From: Bacteroidales bacterium
Lineage (GTDB): Bacteria; Bacteroidota; Bacteroidia; Bacteroidales; UBA932
Assembly (NCBI GenBank): GCA_024398105.1
Contig: JAKSJP010000019.1
Location: 1-47,174 of the forward strand
Length of the DNA stretch: 47,174 nt
Direction: 5' to 3'
Made by a program: the position numbers and the translations under genes. The notes below the pieces were generated by a model, which worked only from the letters and a program-made list of their open reading frames with translations, was not told the origin of the DNA and searched no databases. How positions within the stretch are numbered: position 1 is the stretch's first letter; each line of letters begins with the position of its first letter. This document shows positions 16,097 through 24,909 of this stretch, piece after piece.

Positions 16097-17230
16097 GTGG
16101 AAATTTCACGGAATAAAGAATTTTTGTCATATTTACAAAGAATTCATCAGACCATGGCAAAAACATATTTCAGCAGAGATTATATTTCGGTGAGGATCAT
16201 CTTCATCGCTGCCGTAGTGATTCTTTCCAATCTTGCATGGTCACTGATCCTTGTCTCAAACGGTTACAACCTCTCCGACATCATCAAGCAGAATGGAATG
16301 GTCCAAAGGCTGATCCTGGGCATAATGGAATCCACAACTCTCATTGAACTGCCTTTCATCATTGTATGGAATTCACTTAAACATAAAGATAAGAGCTCTG
16401 TCCACCTGAATACCGTCACAATTCTCATATCCATACTGGTATCAACCCTCTTTTCATGGGCTTTCTGCCAATTCAGGGAAGATATGTTTAACCAGTTCCT
16501 GATAAATTTTGTAACGGACCTGACAATTTCCATGCTTGCCACCACCACCTTCACTATATTGATCAACAAGGACATGGTAAATGAGCTCATGGTGGAAAAA
16601 GAGAAGATTCTTGAGGAAAAGACACGCCTTGCTGAAGCGAATGCGATTGCACAGACTGACGCAATGAACATGAGGATTGACAACCATTTCTTTTTCAACA
16701 GTTTCAGCGTCCTGGCGTCGCTGATCCAGGAAGATCCGCAGAAAGCTGAAGATTTCCTTCTGGAACTTACTGATACTCATCGCAGTATCATTTCTCTAAG
16801 TTCAGAAAACTCAATACAGCTGTCGAAGGAACTGAAATTACTTGATTCGTATATGAGAATGCAAAGATATAGGTTCGGTGACAGGTGCATCAAGCTGGAA
16901 TATGGTCCCGATACAGAAGATTATGGAGAAAAACACATAATTCCTCTGTCCATACTGCATCTCGTAGAGAATGCTATCAAACACAACAGTTACAGTGAGA
17001 AGAACCCTCTTACCATCTCCATCACCCTCGAGCCAGGAAAGGATGGTGTGGATTACATCATAGTCACTAACAACAGGCAAGAGAAGATATCCAAGCCTGC
17101 ATCAACCAGGCAGGGCCTGGAAAACATGCGGAAAAAATATGTTCTCGTATGTGGACATCCACCAATCATAGAGGAAAATGAACATTTCTATAAAGTCAAG
17201 TTACCTATCATGGAACCATGGAAATACTGA
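16097..17230 (+). CDS. LytS-type sensor histidine kinase
   Basis: This encodes a 377-residue kinase. Four membrane helices lie in residues 33-157, followed by a short coiled coil (about 160-188). The phosphoacceptor is His197 in RIDNHFFFNSF, the LytS/YehU-type H-box. The ATPase domain has the N-box HLVENAIKHN (about 288-297) and a G-box RQGLENMRKK. No extracellular sensor domain is visible, so sensing would be by the membrane part. A second ATG at 16154 (Met20) begins MAKTYFSRD and could be the true start. The stop overlaps the start of the response regulator by 13 bases, so the two are translationally coupled partners. Confidence 0.9.
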   Translation: MEISRNKEFLSYLQRIHQTMAKTYFSRDYISVRIIFIAAVVILSNLAWSLILVSNGYNLSDIIKQNGMVQRLILGIMESTTLIELPFIIVWNSLKHKDKSSVHLNTVTILISILVSTLFSWAFCQFREDMFNQFLINFVTDLTISMLATTTFTILINKDMVNELMVEKEKILEEKTRLAEANAIAQTDAMNMRIDNHFFFNSFSVLASLIQEDPQKAEDFLLELTDTHRSIISLSSENSIQLSKELKLLDSYMRMQRYRFGDRCIKLEYGPDTEDYGEKHIIPLSILHLVENAIKHNSYSEKNPLTISITLEPGKDGVDYIIVTNNRQEKISKPASTRQGLENMRKKYVLVCGHPPIIEENEHFYKVKLPIMEPWKY

Positions 17231-17967
17231 TCATAGAAGACGAACGACCAAGCGCTGACAGACTTGTCAAGCTGTTGAAAGAGTGCTGCGCGGATGCCAA
17301 TGTGACATCCGTGCTCCAAAGTGTGCAGGAAGGTAAGGATTATTTCTGCTCTGGCAGGAAAGCTGACCTTATCATCTCTGACATAAGCCTTCCCGATGGG
17401 CTTTGTTTCAGTATTTTTGAAGACTTGTCAATAGATTGTCCTATCATATTCACGACAGCCTATGACGAATACGCACTGAAAGCATTTGATTTCAACAGCA
17501 TAGCATACCTCCTGAAGCCAATCAGAAAGGAAGATCTTGTGAAGTCTTTGGCAAAAATGCCATCACACCCACAGACCTCAGACTCTGATCTTTCAGAATT
17601 GTTGAAGAAACTTTCTGAAGGAAAAGTCAGATGGCGGGAACGTATTCTCATAGAGAATGGAGAAGAACTCAGACCTATCAAGGTCAAGAACGTATCTTTC
17701 TTCAAATATGACATGGGCGCCACCAAGGCAGTCATGAAAAACAAGTCCGGCAGTTATTGTGAACTCTCACTTGACCGTCTTGAAGAACAGCTTGATCCGG
17801 AACGTTTCCTCAGAGTTTCCCGACAGTTCATAATCAACATAGAAGAGGTTATATCAATAAAAAGAATCGACACGAAGCATTCCCTTATCAGGATGAAAGA
17901 ATCAGACGAAGAAATTGTCGCTACAAACATCCGCTGCAACCGTCTGAAAGTAATGCTTGACAGGTAG
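17218..17967 (+). CDS. LytTR-family response regulator
   Basis: This encodes a 249-residue regulator. The receiver domain (1-120) has the acidic pair Glu7/Asp8, phosphoacceptor Asp55 in LIISDISLPD, Thr79/Thr80 and Lys100 in YLLKPIRK. The C-terminal 105 residues form a LytTR DNA-binding domain (ERILIENGEELRPIKVKNVSFFKYD.. FLRVSRQFIINIEEV). It is presumably phosphorylated by the kinase it overlaps. Targets are not visible; LytTR regulators bind paired direct repeats. It ends just before a strong bidirectional terminator. Confidence 0.93.
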   Translation: MEILIIEDERPSADRLVKLLKECCADANVTSVLQSVQEGKDYFCSGRKADLIISDISLPDGLCFSIFEDLSIDCPIIFTTAYDEYALKAFDFNSIAYLLKPIRKEDLVKSLAKMPSHPQTSDSDLSELLKKLSEGKVRWRERILIENGEELRPIKVKNVSFFKYDMGATKAVMKNKSGSYCELSLDRLEEQLDPERFLRVSRQFIINIEEVISIKRIDTKHSLIRMKESDEEIVATNIRCNRLKVMLDR

Positions 17968-17977
17968 TATAAACAAA

Positions 17978-18010
17978 GAAAGAGAAGCTTGATGGCTTCT
18001 CTTTCTTATT
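17978..18010. terminator. Bidirectional terminator between the response regulator and glyS
   Basis: GAAAGAGAAGC and GCTTCTCTTTC (11-bp perfect stem) enclose TTGATG, with TTATT on the plus side and a T-rich tail on the minus side. The genes converge on it. Confidence 0.85.
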
Positions 18011-18023
18011 ATGTATCAATCTA

Positions 18024-19565
18024 TTAAAGATTTCTAAGAAGATTGTTGAGGTTGACCTTCTTGTCAATGAGAGCGCGGAGCTCTGAGATAGGAATTCTCT
18101 CCTGGGTCATGGTGTCACGGTCACGGACTGTCACGCAGCGGTCTACGAGCGAGTCGTGGTCGACTGTGATACAGTATGGAGTACCGATGGCATCCTGACG
18201 GCGATATCTCTTACCGATAGAATCCTTCTCGTCGTACTGGCAGTTGAAATCGAACTTGAGGTCGTTCATGATCTCCTGTGCGAGATTTACGAGTTCCTCG
18301 TTGTTCTTCACGAGAGGCATGACGGCAGCCTTGACCGGTGCGATAGGTGCAGGGATCGCGAGCACTACGCGGCTCTCGCCGTTCTCGAGCTTCTCCTCCT
18401 TGTATGAGTGAGAAAGCACTGCGAGTACCATACGGTCGACACCGATTGATGTCTCGATGACATATGGAGTGTAGCTCTCGTTGGTCTCAGGGTCGAAGTA
18501 CTGGATCTTCTTTCCAGAGAACTTCTGGTGGTTGCCGAGGTCGAAGTCAGTTCTCGAGTGGATACCCTCGAGCTCCTTGAAGCCGAATGGGAACTGGAAC
18601 TCTACGTCAGTAGCAGCATTTGCATAGTGAGCGAGCTTCTCGTGATCGTGGAAACGGTAGTTCTCAGCACCCATGCCGAGGTTCACGTGCCACTTCATAC
18701 GGGTCTCCTTCCACTTCTTGAACCAGTCAAGCTCAGTTCCTGGCTTGATGAAGAACTGCATCTCCATCTGCTCGAACTCCCTCATACGGAAGATGAACTG
18801 ACGAGCTACGATCTCGTTTCTGAAAGCCTTGCCGATCTGAGCAATACCGAAAGGAATCTTCATACGTCCGGTCTTCTGGACGTTGAGGTAGTTCACGAAG
18901 ATACCCTGAGCGGTCTCAGGACGGAGGTAGATTGTATTTGCGCCCTCTGCAGTGCTGCCCATAGAGGTGCTGAACATGAGGTTGAACTGACGTACGTCTG
19001 TCCAGTTGCATGTACCGCTGATAGGACATACGATACCGCAGTCAACGATGATCTGCTTGTACTCAGCGAGGTCGTTGGCCTTCTCGGCTGCGACATATCT
19101 GTCGTGAACCTCGTTGTACTTCTTGAGTTCTCTCTGGACGTTAGGGTTGGTAGCGCGGAACTGCTCCTCGTCGAAGCTCTCGCCGAACTTCTTCTTACCC
19201 TTTGCGACCTCCTTGTTGATCTTCTCCTCGATCTTTCCGAGGTAGTCCTCGATAAGGACGTCGGCGCGGTAACGCTTCTTTGAATCCTTGTTGTCGATGA
19301 GTGGGTCGTTGAATGCACCTACGTGGCCTGAAGCCTCCCAGATCTTAGGGTGCATGAAGATACATGAGTCGATACCAACGATGTTCTCGTTGAGACGGGT
19401 CATCGCATTCCACCAGTACTGCTTGATGTTCTGCTTGAGTTCTGAACCCATCTGGCCGTAGTCGTAGACTGCTGCAAGTCCGTCATAGATCTCACTTGAA
19501 GGGAAGATGAAACCATATTCCTTGCAATGCGCTACGAGTACCTTAAAAAGTTCGTCCTGAGTCAT
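18024..19565 (-). CDS. glyS: Glycine-tRNA ligase (single-chain, class II)
   Basis: This encodes a 513-residue homodimeric glycyl-tRNA synthetase, which charges tRNA-Gly. Class II features are present: GFIFPSSEIYDGLAAVYDYG at the N-terminus, motif 2 around FRNEIVARQFIFRMREFEQMEM (given in pieces), and motif 3 near SIGVDRMVLAVL. The C-terminal anticodon-binding domain (about 390-513) carries YCITVDHDSLVDRCVTVRDRD. The length matches the single-chain bacterial/eukaryotic type rather than the two-subunit GlyQ/GlyS enzyme. Codon use is biased, as in highly expressed genes. It has its own -7 box (minus-strand TAATTTTG at 19608-19615). Confidence 0.97.
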   Translation of the reverse strand: MTQDELFKVLVAHCKEYGFIFPSSEIYDGLAAVYDYGQMGSELKQNIKQYWWNAMTRLNENIVGIDSCIFMHPKIWEASGHVGAFNDPLIDNKDSKKRYRADVLIEDYLGKIEEKINKEVAKGKKKFGESFDEEQFRATNPNVQRELKKYNEVHDRYVAAEKANDLAEYKQIIVDCGIVCPISGTCNWTDVRQFNLMFSTSMGSTAEGANTIYLRPETAQGIFVNYLNVQKTGRMKIPFGIAQIGKAFRNEIVARQFIFRMREFEQMEMQFFIKPGTELDWFKKWKETRMKWHVNLGMGAENYRFHDHEKLAHYANAATDVEFQFPFGFKELEGIHSRTDFDLGNHQKFSGKKIQYFDPETNESYTPYVIETSIGVDRMVLAVLSHSYKEEKLENGESRVVLAIPAPIAPVKAAVMPLVKNNEELVNLAQEIMNDLKFDFNCQYDEKDSIGKRYRRQDAIGTPYCITVDHDSLVDRCVTVRDRDTMTQERIPISELRALIDKKVNLNNLLRNL

Positions 19566-19607
19566 AATTACTATTGTTTTATCTTATTTTTCTGTTTTCA
19601 AAGCCTA

Positions 19608-19615
19608 CAAAATTA
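19608..19615 (-). promoter_or_regulatory. -7 box for glyS
   Basis: Minus-strand TAATTTTG matches TAnnTTTG and lies 42 bases before the glyS ATG, immediately after the folK stop codon. Confidence 0.5.
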
Positions 19616-19620
19616 AGCAT

Positions 19621-20112
19621 TTATTCCAATATATCCTTGAAGTGCAGGGCTAATTCCTCCGACACGACCTCTCTCAGCGGCTTTTTGATGAAATCGCGGC
19701 TGGAAATCAGCTTATGCGGGATACAAAGCTGCGGAGTATCCATCCCGAGCTTTCCGTACAGAAGGATGTCGATATCTATCGTACGGTCATGGTACACTCT
19801 TCCGCCGTCCGCATCGAATTCCAGCGTCTCATGTCTTCCCAGACGACGCTCGATCTCCTTACAGAGCCCGAGCAAGGCTTCCGGCCCTGGTTCCGGTACC
19901 ATGGTACCTTCGCTCCCGGCGCCTTCCGGCAGGTCATAGCGGACGACGCAGTCCAGGAAAGCGGGTCCGTCGAAGCCCCATGATTCCGATTCGTCTATCG
20001 AGGAAAGGCGGGAAAAGGAAACGCCCAGCGCTTCGTCAAGAAGGCCCAGAGCCTGCATTATATTGGCTCTGCGGTTCCCGAGATTGCTGCCCAGCGAAAG
20101 ATAGATTTCCAT
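19621..20112 (-). CDS. folK: 6-hydroxymethyl-dihydropterin pyrophosphokinase
   Basis: This encodes a 163-residue HPPK, which transfers pyrophosphate from ATP to the pterin in folate synthesis. It starts YLSLGSNLGNR, the family opening, and carries the catalytic loop with HDRTIDIDILLYG near residue 120. A stretch of about 12 residues, roughly PEGAGSEGTMVPEPG (about 57-71), sits between the beta-strand FLDCVVRYDL and the helix PEALLGLCKEIERR, where typical HPPKs have only a few residues. It is encoded around the palindrome GGTACCATGGTACC. Catalytic residues are intact, so the enzyme is probably active. It lies 33 bases after the DUF59 gene. Confidence 0.92.
   Translation of the reverse strand: MEIYLSLGSNLGNRRANIMQALGLLDEALGVSFSRLSSIDESESWGFDGPAFLDCVVRYDLPEGAGSEGTMVPEPGPEALLGLCKEIERRLGRHETLEFDADGGRVYHDRTIDIDILLYGKLGMDTPQLCIPHKLISSRDFIKKPLREVVSEELALHFKDILE
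19895..19908. repeat. Perfect palindrome GGTACCATGGTACC inside folK
   Basis: This 14-bp perfect palindrome encodes GTMVP in the folK frame and sits in the extra linker of the protein. An identical copy lies at 43550-43563 in RAYT copy 2. Shorter forms occur at 4267, 41775 and 42060. Confidence 0.85.
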
Positions 20113-20145
20113 TCCTACTCAGATTTGGAAGAAAAGAGCCATCTG

Positions 20146-20592
20146 CTAGTCCAGACCAAGGTCGACACGCGCCTCGTCCGAAAGCATGCTCTGGTCCCAG
20201 ACAGGTTCGAATGTGAGGTCGATCTTGCAAGACTTGATGCCTGGAACGTCCTCCACGCCATTCTTTACTTCCATAAGCACCTCGTCTGCCATCGGACAGT
20301 TTGGTGCGGTGAAGGTCATCACGATCTCAACGTTGTGCTCCCTGTCGATATACAGGTCGTAGATGAGTCCGAGGTCGTAGATGTTGACTGGGATCTCCGG
20401 ATCGTAGACCTGCTTGAGGGCTAGGACCACATCCGAATAGAGCGGAGCTATCTCCTGGGCCTCCTCAGCGGTCATCGGTTCCCTCTGCTTCTTCTCCTCG
20501 ACGATTTCCGTAACAGGGTGGGTCTCCTCTGGCTGAGGATCACCGTAAGGCTTTGTACTTTCCTTCTTCTTGAATATGTTCTTTATTTCCAT
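20146..20592 (-). CDS. DUF59/MIP18-family Fe-S assembly protein (SufT-like)
   Basis: This encodes a 148-residue protein. Residues 1-45 are a charged, variable extension. The rest is a DUF59 domain: ALKQVYDPEIPVNIYDLGLIYDL, the strand IVMTFTAPNCPMADEVL with the conserved Cys, and a C-terminal VWDQSMLSDEARVDLGL. DUF59 proteins (SufT, MIP18, PaaD-like) help deliver Fe-S clusters. Its ATG overlaps the stop codon of sufE by one base, placing it third in the suf operon and supporting an Fe-S role. Confidence 0.88.
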   Translation of the reverse strand: MEIKNIFKKKESTKPYGDPQPEETHPVTEIVEEKKQREPMTAEEAQEIAPLYSDVVLALKQVYDPEIPVNIYDLGLIYDLYIDREHNVEIVMTFTAPNCPMADEVLMEVKNGVEDVPGIKSCKIDLTFEPVWDQSMLSDEARVDLGLD

Positions 20593-21008
20593 CAGAGATT
20601 CTCCTGTGCTATTCTTTTAATTGTAGATATCATTGAGACGAGTCCATTGGCCCTGGTTGGAGAAAGGTTCTCCTTGAGACCGATGTTCTCGATGAACTTG
20701 AAGTCGTCAGATGCGATCTCAGCTGCAGTGCGACCGGAATACACGCTGATGAGAAGGGAAATTATTCCCTTTGTGATGATCGCGTCGCTGTCTGCTGAGA
20801 AATATATCTTGCCGTCCTCGACCTTGGAGTCGAGCCATACTCTTGACTGGCATCCCTTGATAAGCTTCTCCTCTGTCTTTTCCTCTTCAGGATAAGAATC
20901 GAGGTTCTTGCCAAGTTCGATGAGATATTCGTATTTGTCAAGCCACTCATCGTACATTGAGAACGAATCGATGACCTCTTCCTTTATTTCCGCTAATGTC
21001 TTTTCCAT
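20592..21008 (-). CDS. sufE: Sulfur acceptor protein SufE
   Basis: This encodes a 138-residue protein that accepts persulfide sulfur from SufS and stimulates cysteine desulfurase activity. The acceptor residue is Cys53 in LIKGCQSRVWLDS, the family motif. Length and layout are typical. It overlaps sufS by one base (TAATG-type junction) and the DUF59 gene by one base, so the three are translated as a coupled unit. Confidence 0.95.
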   Translation of the reverse strand: MEKTLAEIKEEVIDSFSMYDEWLDKYEYLIELGKNLDSYPEEEKTEEKLIKGCQSRVWLDSKVEDGKIYFSADSDAIITKGIISLLISVYSGRTAAEIASDDFKFIENIGLKENLSPTRANGLVSMISTIKRIAQENL

Positions 21009-22231
21009 TATTTAAGCATTGATATTGCCCTGTTCAGGGATTTGATGAAGTACTCCGCCTCTTCCATAGTATTGTATGGTGCAAGAGATGCCCTGAGCAT
21101 TCCGGTCACTCCGAAACGGTCCATCAATGGCTCTGCACACATCTGTCCTGATCTTGTGGCTACTCCCATCTTGTCAAGTATAAGTGCAAGATCCTCGTGA
21201 TGAACGCCTTCTACTGTGAATGAGAAGAGAGGAATCTTCTGGACTGTTCCACATGGAACTCCATAGATCCTTATTCTATCATCCTTGCTGAGAGCGTCGT
21301 ACAGATACTCCTTCACAGAGTCCGCATAGTCAGTCAACTCCTTGCTGTTCAATTCTTTCCACACCTGGATAGCATCCTTGAAGGTAGGAATCGCATTGAA
21401 ATTCTGGGTTCCTGCCTCAAACTTCTCAGGGAGCTCGGCATATGTCGTTCCGCTGAACCTGACTGTCTCTATCATCTCGCCGCCACCCATGAAAGGAGGC
21501 ATCTGCTCGAGCCATTTCTCCTTTCCGTAGATTACGCCGGTTCCTGTAGCGGCATACATCTTATGACCGGAGAATGCATAGAAGTCACAATCGCATTTCT
21601 GAACGTCAAGTCCTTGATGTACAACACCTTGCGCTCCATCCACCAACACTGGGACACCCTTGCTGTGGGCTATTTCGACGACTCTTTCTATAGGGTTGAC
21701 AAGACCCAGGACATTCGAGATCTGGGTACATGCGACAAGTCTGGTCCTGTCGGTTATAAGGCCTGCGAGACTTTCGACGTCAAGTACGCCGTTGTCGTCT
21801 ATTCTGAGAACCTTGACGCTGGCGCCTTTTCTCTGGCAGACAATCTGCCAAGGCACTATGTTGGAATGGTGTTCTGCCTCTGATACGATGACTTCATCGC
21901 CTTCTTTGATAAAGGCCTCGGCGAATGAATAAGCTACGAGATTTATAGAGTTTGTGGTACCTGAAGTGAATATGATTTCCTTTCTGCTCCTGGCATTGAG
22001 GAACTCCTTGACAACGTCGCGGGTAGATTCATATTCATCGGTAGCTGTCGAAGCCAGTGCATGGACTGCCCTATGGATATTGGCATTGTGCTCAAGAGAA
22101 AGTCTGGTCAGTCTCTCGATAGAAGATGCCGGTCTCTGGGAAGTTGCAGCGTTGTCGAAATAGACAAGATCCTTTCCATAGACCTTGGAATCCAATATGG
22201 GGAATAATTTTCTAGCCTCTGTTACGTTCAT
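21008..22231 (-). CDS. sufS: Cysteine desulfurase SufS
   Basis: This encodes a 407-residue PLP enzyme that removes sulfur from cysteine to build Fe-S clusters. The PLP lysine is Lys224 in AFSGHKMYAATG, the PLP-binding aspartate is in VLVDGAQ (about 198), and His121/His122 lie in SEAEHHSN. The catalytic Cys365 sits in TRSGQMCAEPLM, the class II (SufS) pattern. It leads the sufS-sufE-DUF59 operon. No SufBCD genes are in the window. A -7 box lies 20 bases upstream. Confidence 0.96.
   Translation of the reverse strand: MNVTEARKLFPILDSKVYGKDLVYFDNAATSQRPASSIERLTRLSLEHNANIHRAVHALASTATDEYESTRDVVKEFLNARSRKEIIFTSGTTNSINLVAYSFAEAFIKEGDEVIVSEAEHHSNIVPWQIVCQRKGASVKVLRIDDNGVLDVESLAGLITDRTRLVACTQISNVLGLVNPIERVVEIAHSKGVPVLVDGAQGVVHQGLDVQKCDCDFYAFSGHKMYAATGTGVIYGKEKWLEQMPPFMGGGEMIETVRFSGTTYAELPEKFEAGTQNFNAIPTFKDAIQVWKELNSKELTDYADSVKEYLYDALSKDDRIRIYGVPCGTVQKIPLFSFTVEGVHHEDLALILDKMGVATRSGQMCAEPLMDRFGVTGMLRASLAPYNTMEEAEYFIKSLNRAISMLK
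21245..21260. promoter_or_regulatory. parS-like sequence inside sufS (weak)
   Basis: TGTTCCACATGGAACT differs from the perfect site at 22957 by one central base and the last base. It encodes VPCGT in sufS. The altered centre (CACATG rather than CACGTG) makes ParB binding less certain. Confidence 0.3.
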
Positions 22232-22250
22232 ACATTATATATATAGACTG

Positions 22251-22258
22251 CAAATTTA
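22251..22258 (-). promoter_or_regulatory. -7 box for the suf operon
   Basis: Minus-strand TAAATTTG matches TAnnTTTG, 19 bases before the sufS ATG. The -33 region (TTCG) is poor. Confidence 0.5.
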
Positions 22259-22289
22259 ACAATTCCTATTTCTTTTCTGCCGAATTTTC

Positions 22290-22297
22290 TATTTTTG
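22290..22297 (+). promoter_or_regulatory. -7 box for ruvA
   Basis: TATTTTTG matches TAnnTTTG, 38 bases before the ATG at 22336. It is divergent from the suf promoter. Confidence 0.45.
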
Positions 22298-22335
22298 TAT
22301 CAGCTACAGAAGTCGCATCAAAAACCAATAATCAA

Positions 22336-22929
22336 ATGTTTGACTACATCAAAGGAAATATCATCGAGCTCAATCCCGCAGAAACAGTGATCGAATGCGG
22401 CGGATTCGGTTTCGACATCATGATTTCACTCCAGACTTTCGAGGCGCTGCAGGGAAAGAGCAGCGCAACAGTATATCTCTACCACTACCTCAGAGAAGAC
22501 GACGAACAGTTCTACGGATTCGCTTCAAAGAATGAAAGAGAATTGTTCAAGCTTCTTATCAGCGTGTCTGGCGTCGGTGTAGGAACAGCGCGGATGATGC
22601 TGTCATCTCTTACCGATGAAGAAATCCGTCATGCGATCATCGGCGAGGATGTAAACAGGATCAAGAGCGTCAAGGGTCTCGGTCTGAAGACAGCGCAGAG
22701 ACTGATCCTTGAACTGAAAGACAAGATCGTAAAGGGTGCAGGTGTAGATTCGGATTCTCTTATTCCAGGTATGTCAGTCAACTCTGCTGTCATGGAAGAA
22801 GCAACTACAGCTCTCGTAATGCTTGGATTCACAAAGGCTGCTGTAGGCAAAGTTCTTCCAGATATCGCGAAGAAGAATCCAGAAGCCAAGGTCGAGGATC
22901 TTATCAAGGCCGCATTGAAGAAACTCTAG
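22336..22929 (+). CDS. ruvA: Holliday junction branch-migration protein RuvA
   Basis: This encodes a 197-residue protein that forms tetramers around Holliday junctions and recruits the RuvB motor. The N-terminal OB-fold starts MFDYIKGNIIELNP. Two helix-hairpin-helix motifs follow in the middle: LLISVSGVGVGTARMML and IKSVKGLGLKTAQRLILELKD. A short C-terminal domain (about 150-197) contacts RuvB. Length is typical. Its partner ruvB is in this window at 29498 but in a separate transcription unit. Confidence 0.96.
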   Translation: MFDYIKGNIIELNPAETVIECGGFGFDIMISLQTFEALQGKSSATVYLYHYLREDDEQFYGFASKNERELFKLLISVSGVGVGTARMMLSSLTDEEIRHAIIGEDVNRIKSVKGLGLKTAQRLILELKDKIVKGAGVDSDSLIPGMSVNSAVMEEATTALVMLGFTKAAVGKVLPDIAKKNPEAKVEDLIKAALKKL

Positions 22930-22950
22930 ATTTAGAAAATACTTCTTATA

Positions 22951-22980
22951 AAAAAGTGTTCCACGTGGAACACTTTTTTA
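22951..22980. terminator. Palindromic terminator between ruvA and mnmG
   Basis: GTGTTCCACGTGGAACAC (22956-22973) is a perfect 18-bp palindrome flanked by A-tract and T-tract on both sides. The T-run runs into the mnmG stop codon (22978). The genes converge, so a bidirectional terminator is likely. Confidence 0.75.
22957..22972. promoter_or_regulatory. Candidate parS (ParB-binding) site
   Basis: TGTTCCACGTGGAACA is a perfect 16-bp palindrome. It differs from the widely conserved parS TGTTTCACGTGAAACA only at two symmetric positions and keeps the central CACGTG. mnmG (gidA) is an origin-proximal gene in many bacteria. Overlap with a terminator stem is the competing explanation for the symmetry. 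Confidence 0.5.
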
Positions 22981-24906
22981 TCTATTGAACCATACAAGCA
23001 GGACTGAGATATCCGAAGGTGACACACCTGAGATACGGGAAGCCTGTCCGATTGTTGCCGGTTTATACTTTGCAAGCTTCTGTCTGCACTCAATTGTAAG
23101 ACCTGTTACCTTGTCGAAATCAAATGACTCAGGAATCTTCACATAGTCAAGTCTTGAAATCTTCTCAGCAATAGCCTCCTCTCTGTCTATATATCCCTTG
23201 TATTTGATAGCGATTTCAGCGGCATCGATCAGTTCAGTCTTGTAATTAGAAGAAAGAACTTCAGGAACCTCATCCGCTGTAAAGTCTGAATCCGAAAGAT
23301 TATTGCGGTCAAATGTTCCACATGGAACAAAATCCAACAACTTCTCAAAACTTACCTCAGGACGCGAAACCAGGTCGAATACCGATTTAGATTCAGAAAC
23401 AAGCTTGGAATCTACTGATTCAAGGTATTGATTTGCCACTGCAGGCTTAAGCTTAGCAGTCTCAGCAAATGATCTTATCTTCTGTACAGACTCGTACTTC
23501 TTCATAGTAAAGGCATATCTTGCCTCGTCTGCCAGTCCAATTGCATGTGACTTCTCTGTCAGACGGAAGTCAGCATTGTCCTGACGAAGAAGAATTCTAT
23601 ACTCGGCTCTGGATGTAAACATTCTATATGGCTCGTCTACACCCTTTGTGATAAGATCGTCAATAAGTACACCGATATATGCGTCTTCCCTTCCTAGGAT
23701 GAACGGATCCTTTTCCTGTACCTTGAGTGCTGCATTGATACCAGCGATTATACCCTGGGCCGCAGCTTCCTCATATCCCGTAGTTCCGTTGACCTGACCG
23801 GCGAGGAAAAGATTCTCTATGATCTTTGACTCAAGACTTGCCTTGAGCTGTACAGGATCGAAGTAATCGTATTCGACAGCATAAGCCGGCTTGAATATCT
23901 TTGCATTCTCGAAACCCTTTATCGCATGGAGAGCATCAAGCTGGACCTGCAGCGGAAGAGATGAAGAGAAACCCTGGAGATAATATTCCTTGGTGTTTCT
24001 TCCTTCCGGTTCAAGGAAAAGCTGATGGGAATCCTTGTCGGCGAAAGTTCTCAGCTTATCCTCGATGCTTGGACAATAGCGCGGGCCTTTACCATGGATA
24101 AGTCCGGAGAAAAGCGGAGAATCCGAAAATCCGGAACGAAGGATGTCGTGGACCTTTTCATTTGTATGGAAAATGAAACAAGGCATCTGCTCATTTCCAG
24201 CCTCAGGCGCCGATGGTATAGGAAGGTAAGAGAATCTTGCCGGGTTCTCATCTCCAAGCTGGATCTGGGAAACGGAGGTATCAACAGAGGTGACGTCGAT
24301 TCGAGGAGGAGTACCTGTCTTCATCCTGGCGGTCGATAGTCCCATCTCGACAAGCTTCTCGGTCAGGCCGTAAGAAGAGAGTTCGCCTATGCGTCCTCCT
24401 TCGAACTGAGTCCTTCCGATGAAAAGCTTGCCTGTAAGGAAGGTTCCGGCAGTCAGGATAACTGTCTGAGAATTGAAAATTGCTCCCGTACGTGTACATA
24501 CTCCCACGATACGCGATCCTTCGAAGAGAAAATCGGTCGCTGTATCGACGTAAATATCTATGTTACAATTAGTTTCGAGGATTTTACGCCATTCCGAAGA
24601 AAACTGGCTCTTATCACACTGGGCACGTGGGCTCCACATGGCAGGACCCTTGGATCTATTGAGCATCCTGAACTGTAGAGTACAGCGGTCTGTCACTATG
24701 CCGGTATAGCCTCCAAGAGCATCTATCTCTCTGACTATCTGACCTTTAGCAATTCCACCAACTGCCGGATTACACGACATTCTGGCGAATCCGGTCATGT
24801 CCATCGATATGAGAAGGACCGACGAACCCATGTTTGCGGCGGCAGTTGCAGCTTCACAGCCCGCATGTCCGCCTCCGACTACTATTACATCATAGAAAGG
24901 AAACAT
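22978..24906 (-). CDS. mnmG: tRNA uridine-5-carboxymethylaminomethyl modification enzyme MnmG
   Basis: This encodes a 642-residue FAD enzyme that works with MnmE to modify the wobble uridine of certain tRNAs. The N-terminal FAD-binding [21 protein letters not shown] (given in part) is intact. So are the [12 protein letters not shown] motif with its catalytic cysteine, the segment [14 protein letters not shown], and the C-terminal helical domain that binds tRNA and MnmE. Length is normal. It ends against the palindromic terminator and lies next to ybeY. A parS-like 16-mer is inside the gene at 23314. Confidence 0.97.
   Translation of the reverse strand: MFPFYDVIVVGGGHAGCEAATAAANMGSSVLLISMDMTGFARMSCNPAVGGIAKGQIVREIDALGGYTGIVTDRCTLQFRMLNRSKGPAMWSPRAQCDKSQFSSEWRKILETNCNIDIYVDTATDFLFEGSRIVGVCTRTGAIFNSQTVILTAGTFLTGKLFIGRTQFEGGRIGELSSYGLTEKLVEMGLSTARMKTGTPPRIDVTSVDTSVSQIQLGDENPARFSYLPIPSAPEAGNEQMPCFIFHTNEKVHDILRSGFSDSPLFSGLIHGKGPRYCPSIEDKLRTFADKDSHQLFLEPEGRNTKEYYLQGFSSSLPLQVQLDALHAIKGFENAKIFKPAYAVEYDYFDPVQLKASLESKIIENLFLAGQVNGTTGYEEAAAQGIIAGINAALKVQEKDPFILGREDAYIGVLIDDLITKGVDEPYRMFTSRAEYRILLRQDNADFRLTEKSHAIGLADEARYAFTMKKYESVQKIRSFAETAKLKPAVANQYLESVDSKLVSESKSVFDLVSRPEVSFEKLLDFVPCGTFDRNNLSDSDFTADEVPEVLSSNYKTELIDAAEIAIKYKGYIDREEAIAEKISRLDYVKIPESFDFDKVTGLTIECRQKLAKYKPATIGQASRISGVSPSDISVLLVWFNR
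23314..23329. promoter_or_regulatory. parS-like sequence inside mnmG
   Basis: TGTTCCACATGGAACA matches the site at 22957 except for one base in the centre. It encodes VPCGT on the minus strand. It lies 357 bp from the perfect site, so the two could act together if ParB tolerates CACATG. Confidence 0.35.
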
Positions 24907-24909
24907 ATA

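Noticed and set aside
18528-19283. 251-codon open frame antisense to glyS
   Set aside because: Leu/Glu/Val-rich shadow peptide; glyS is clearly the coding strand.
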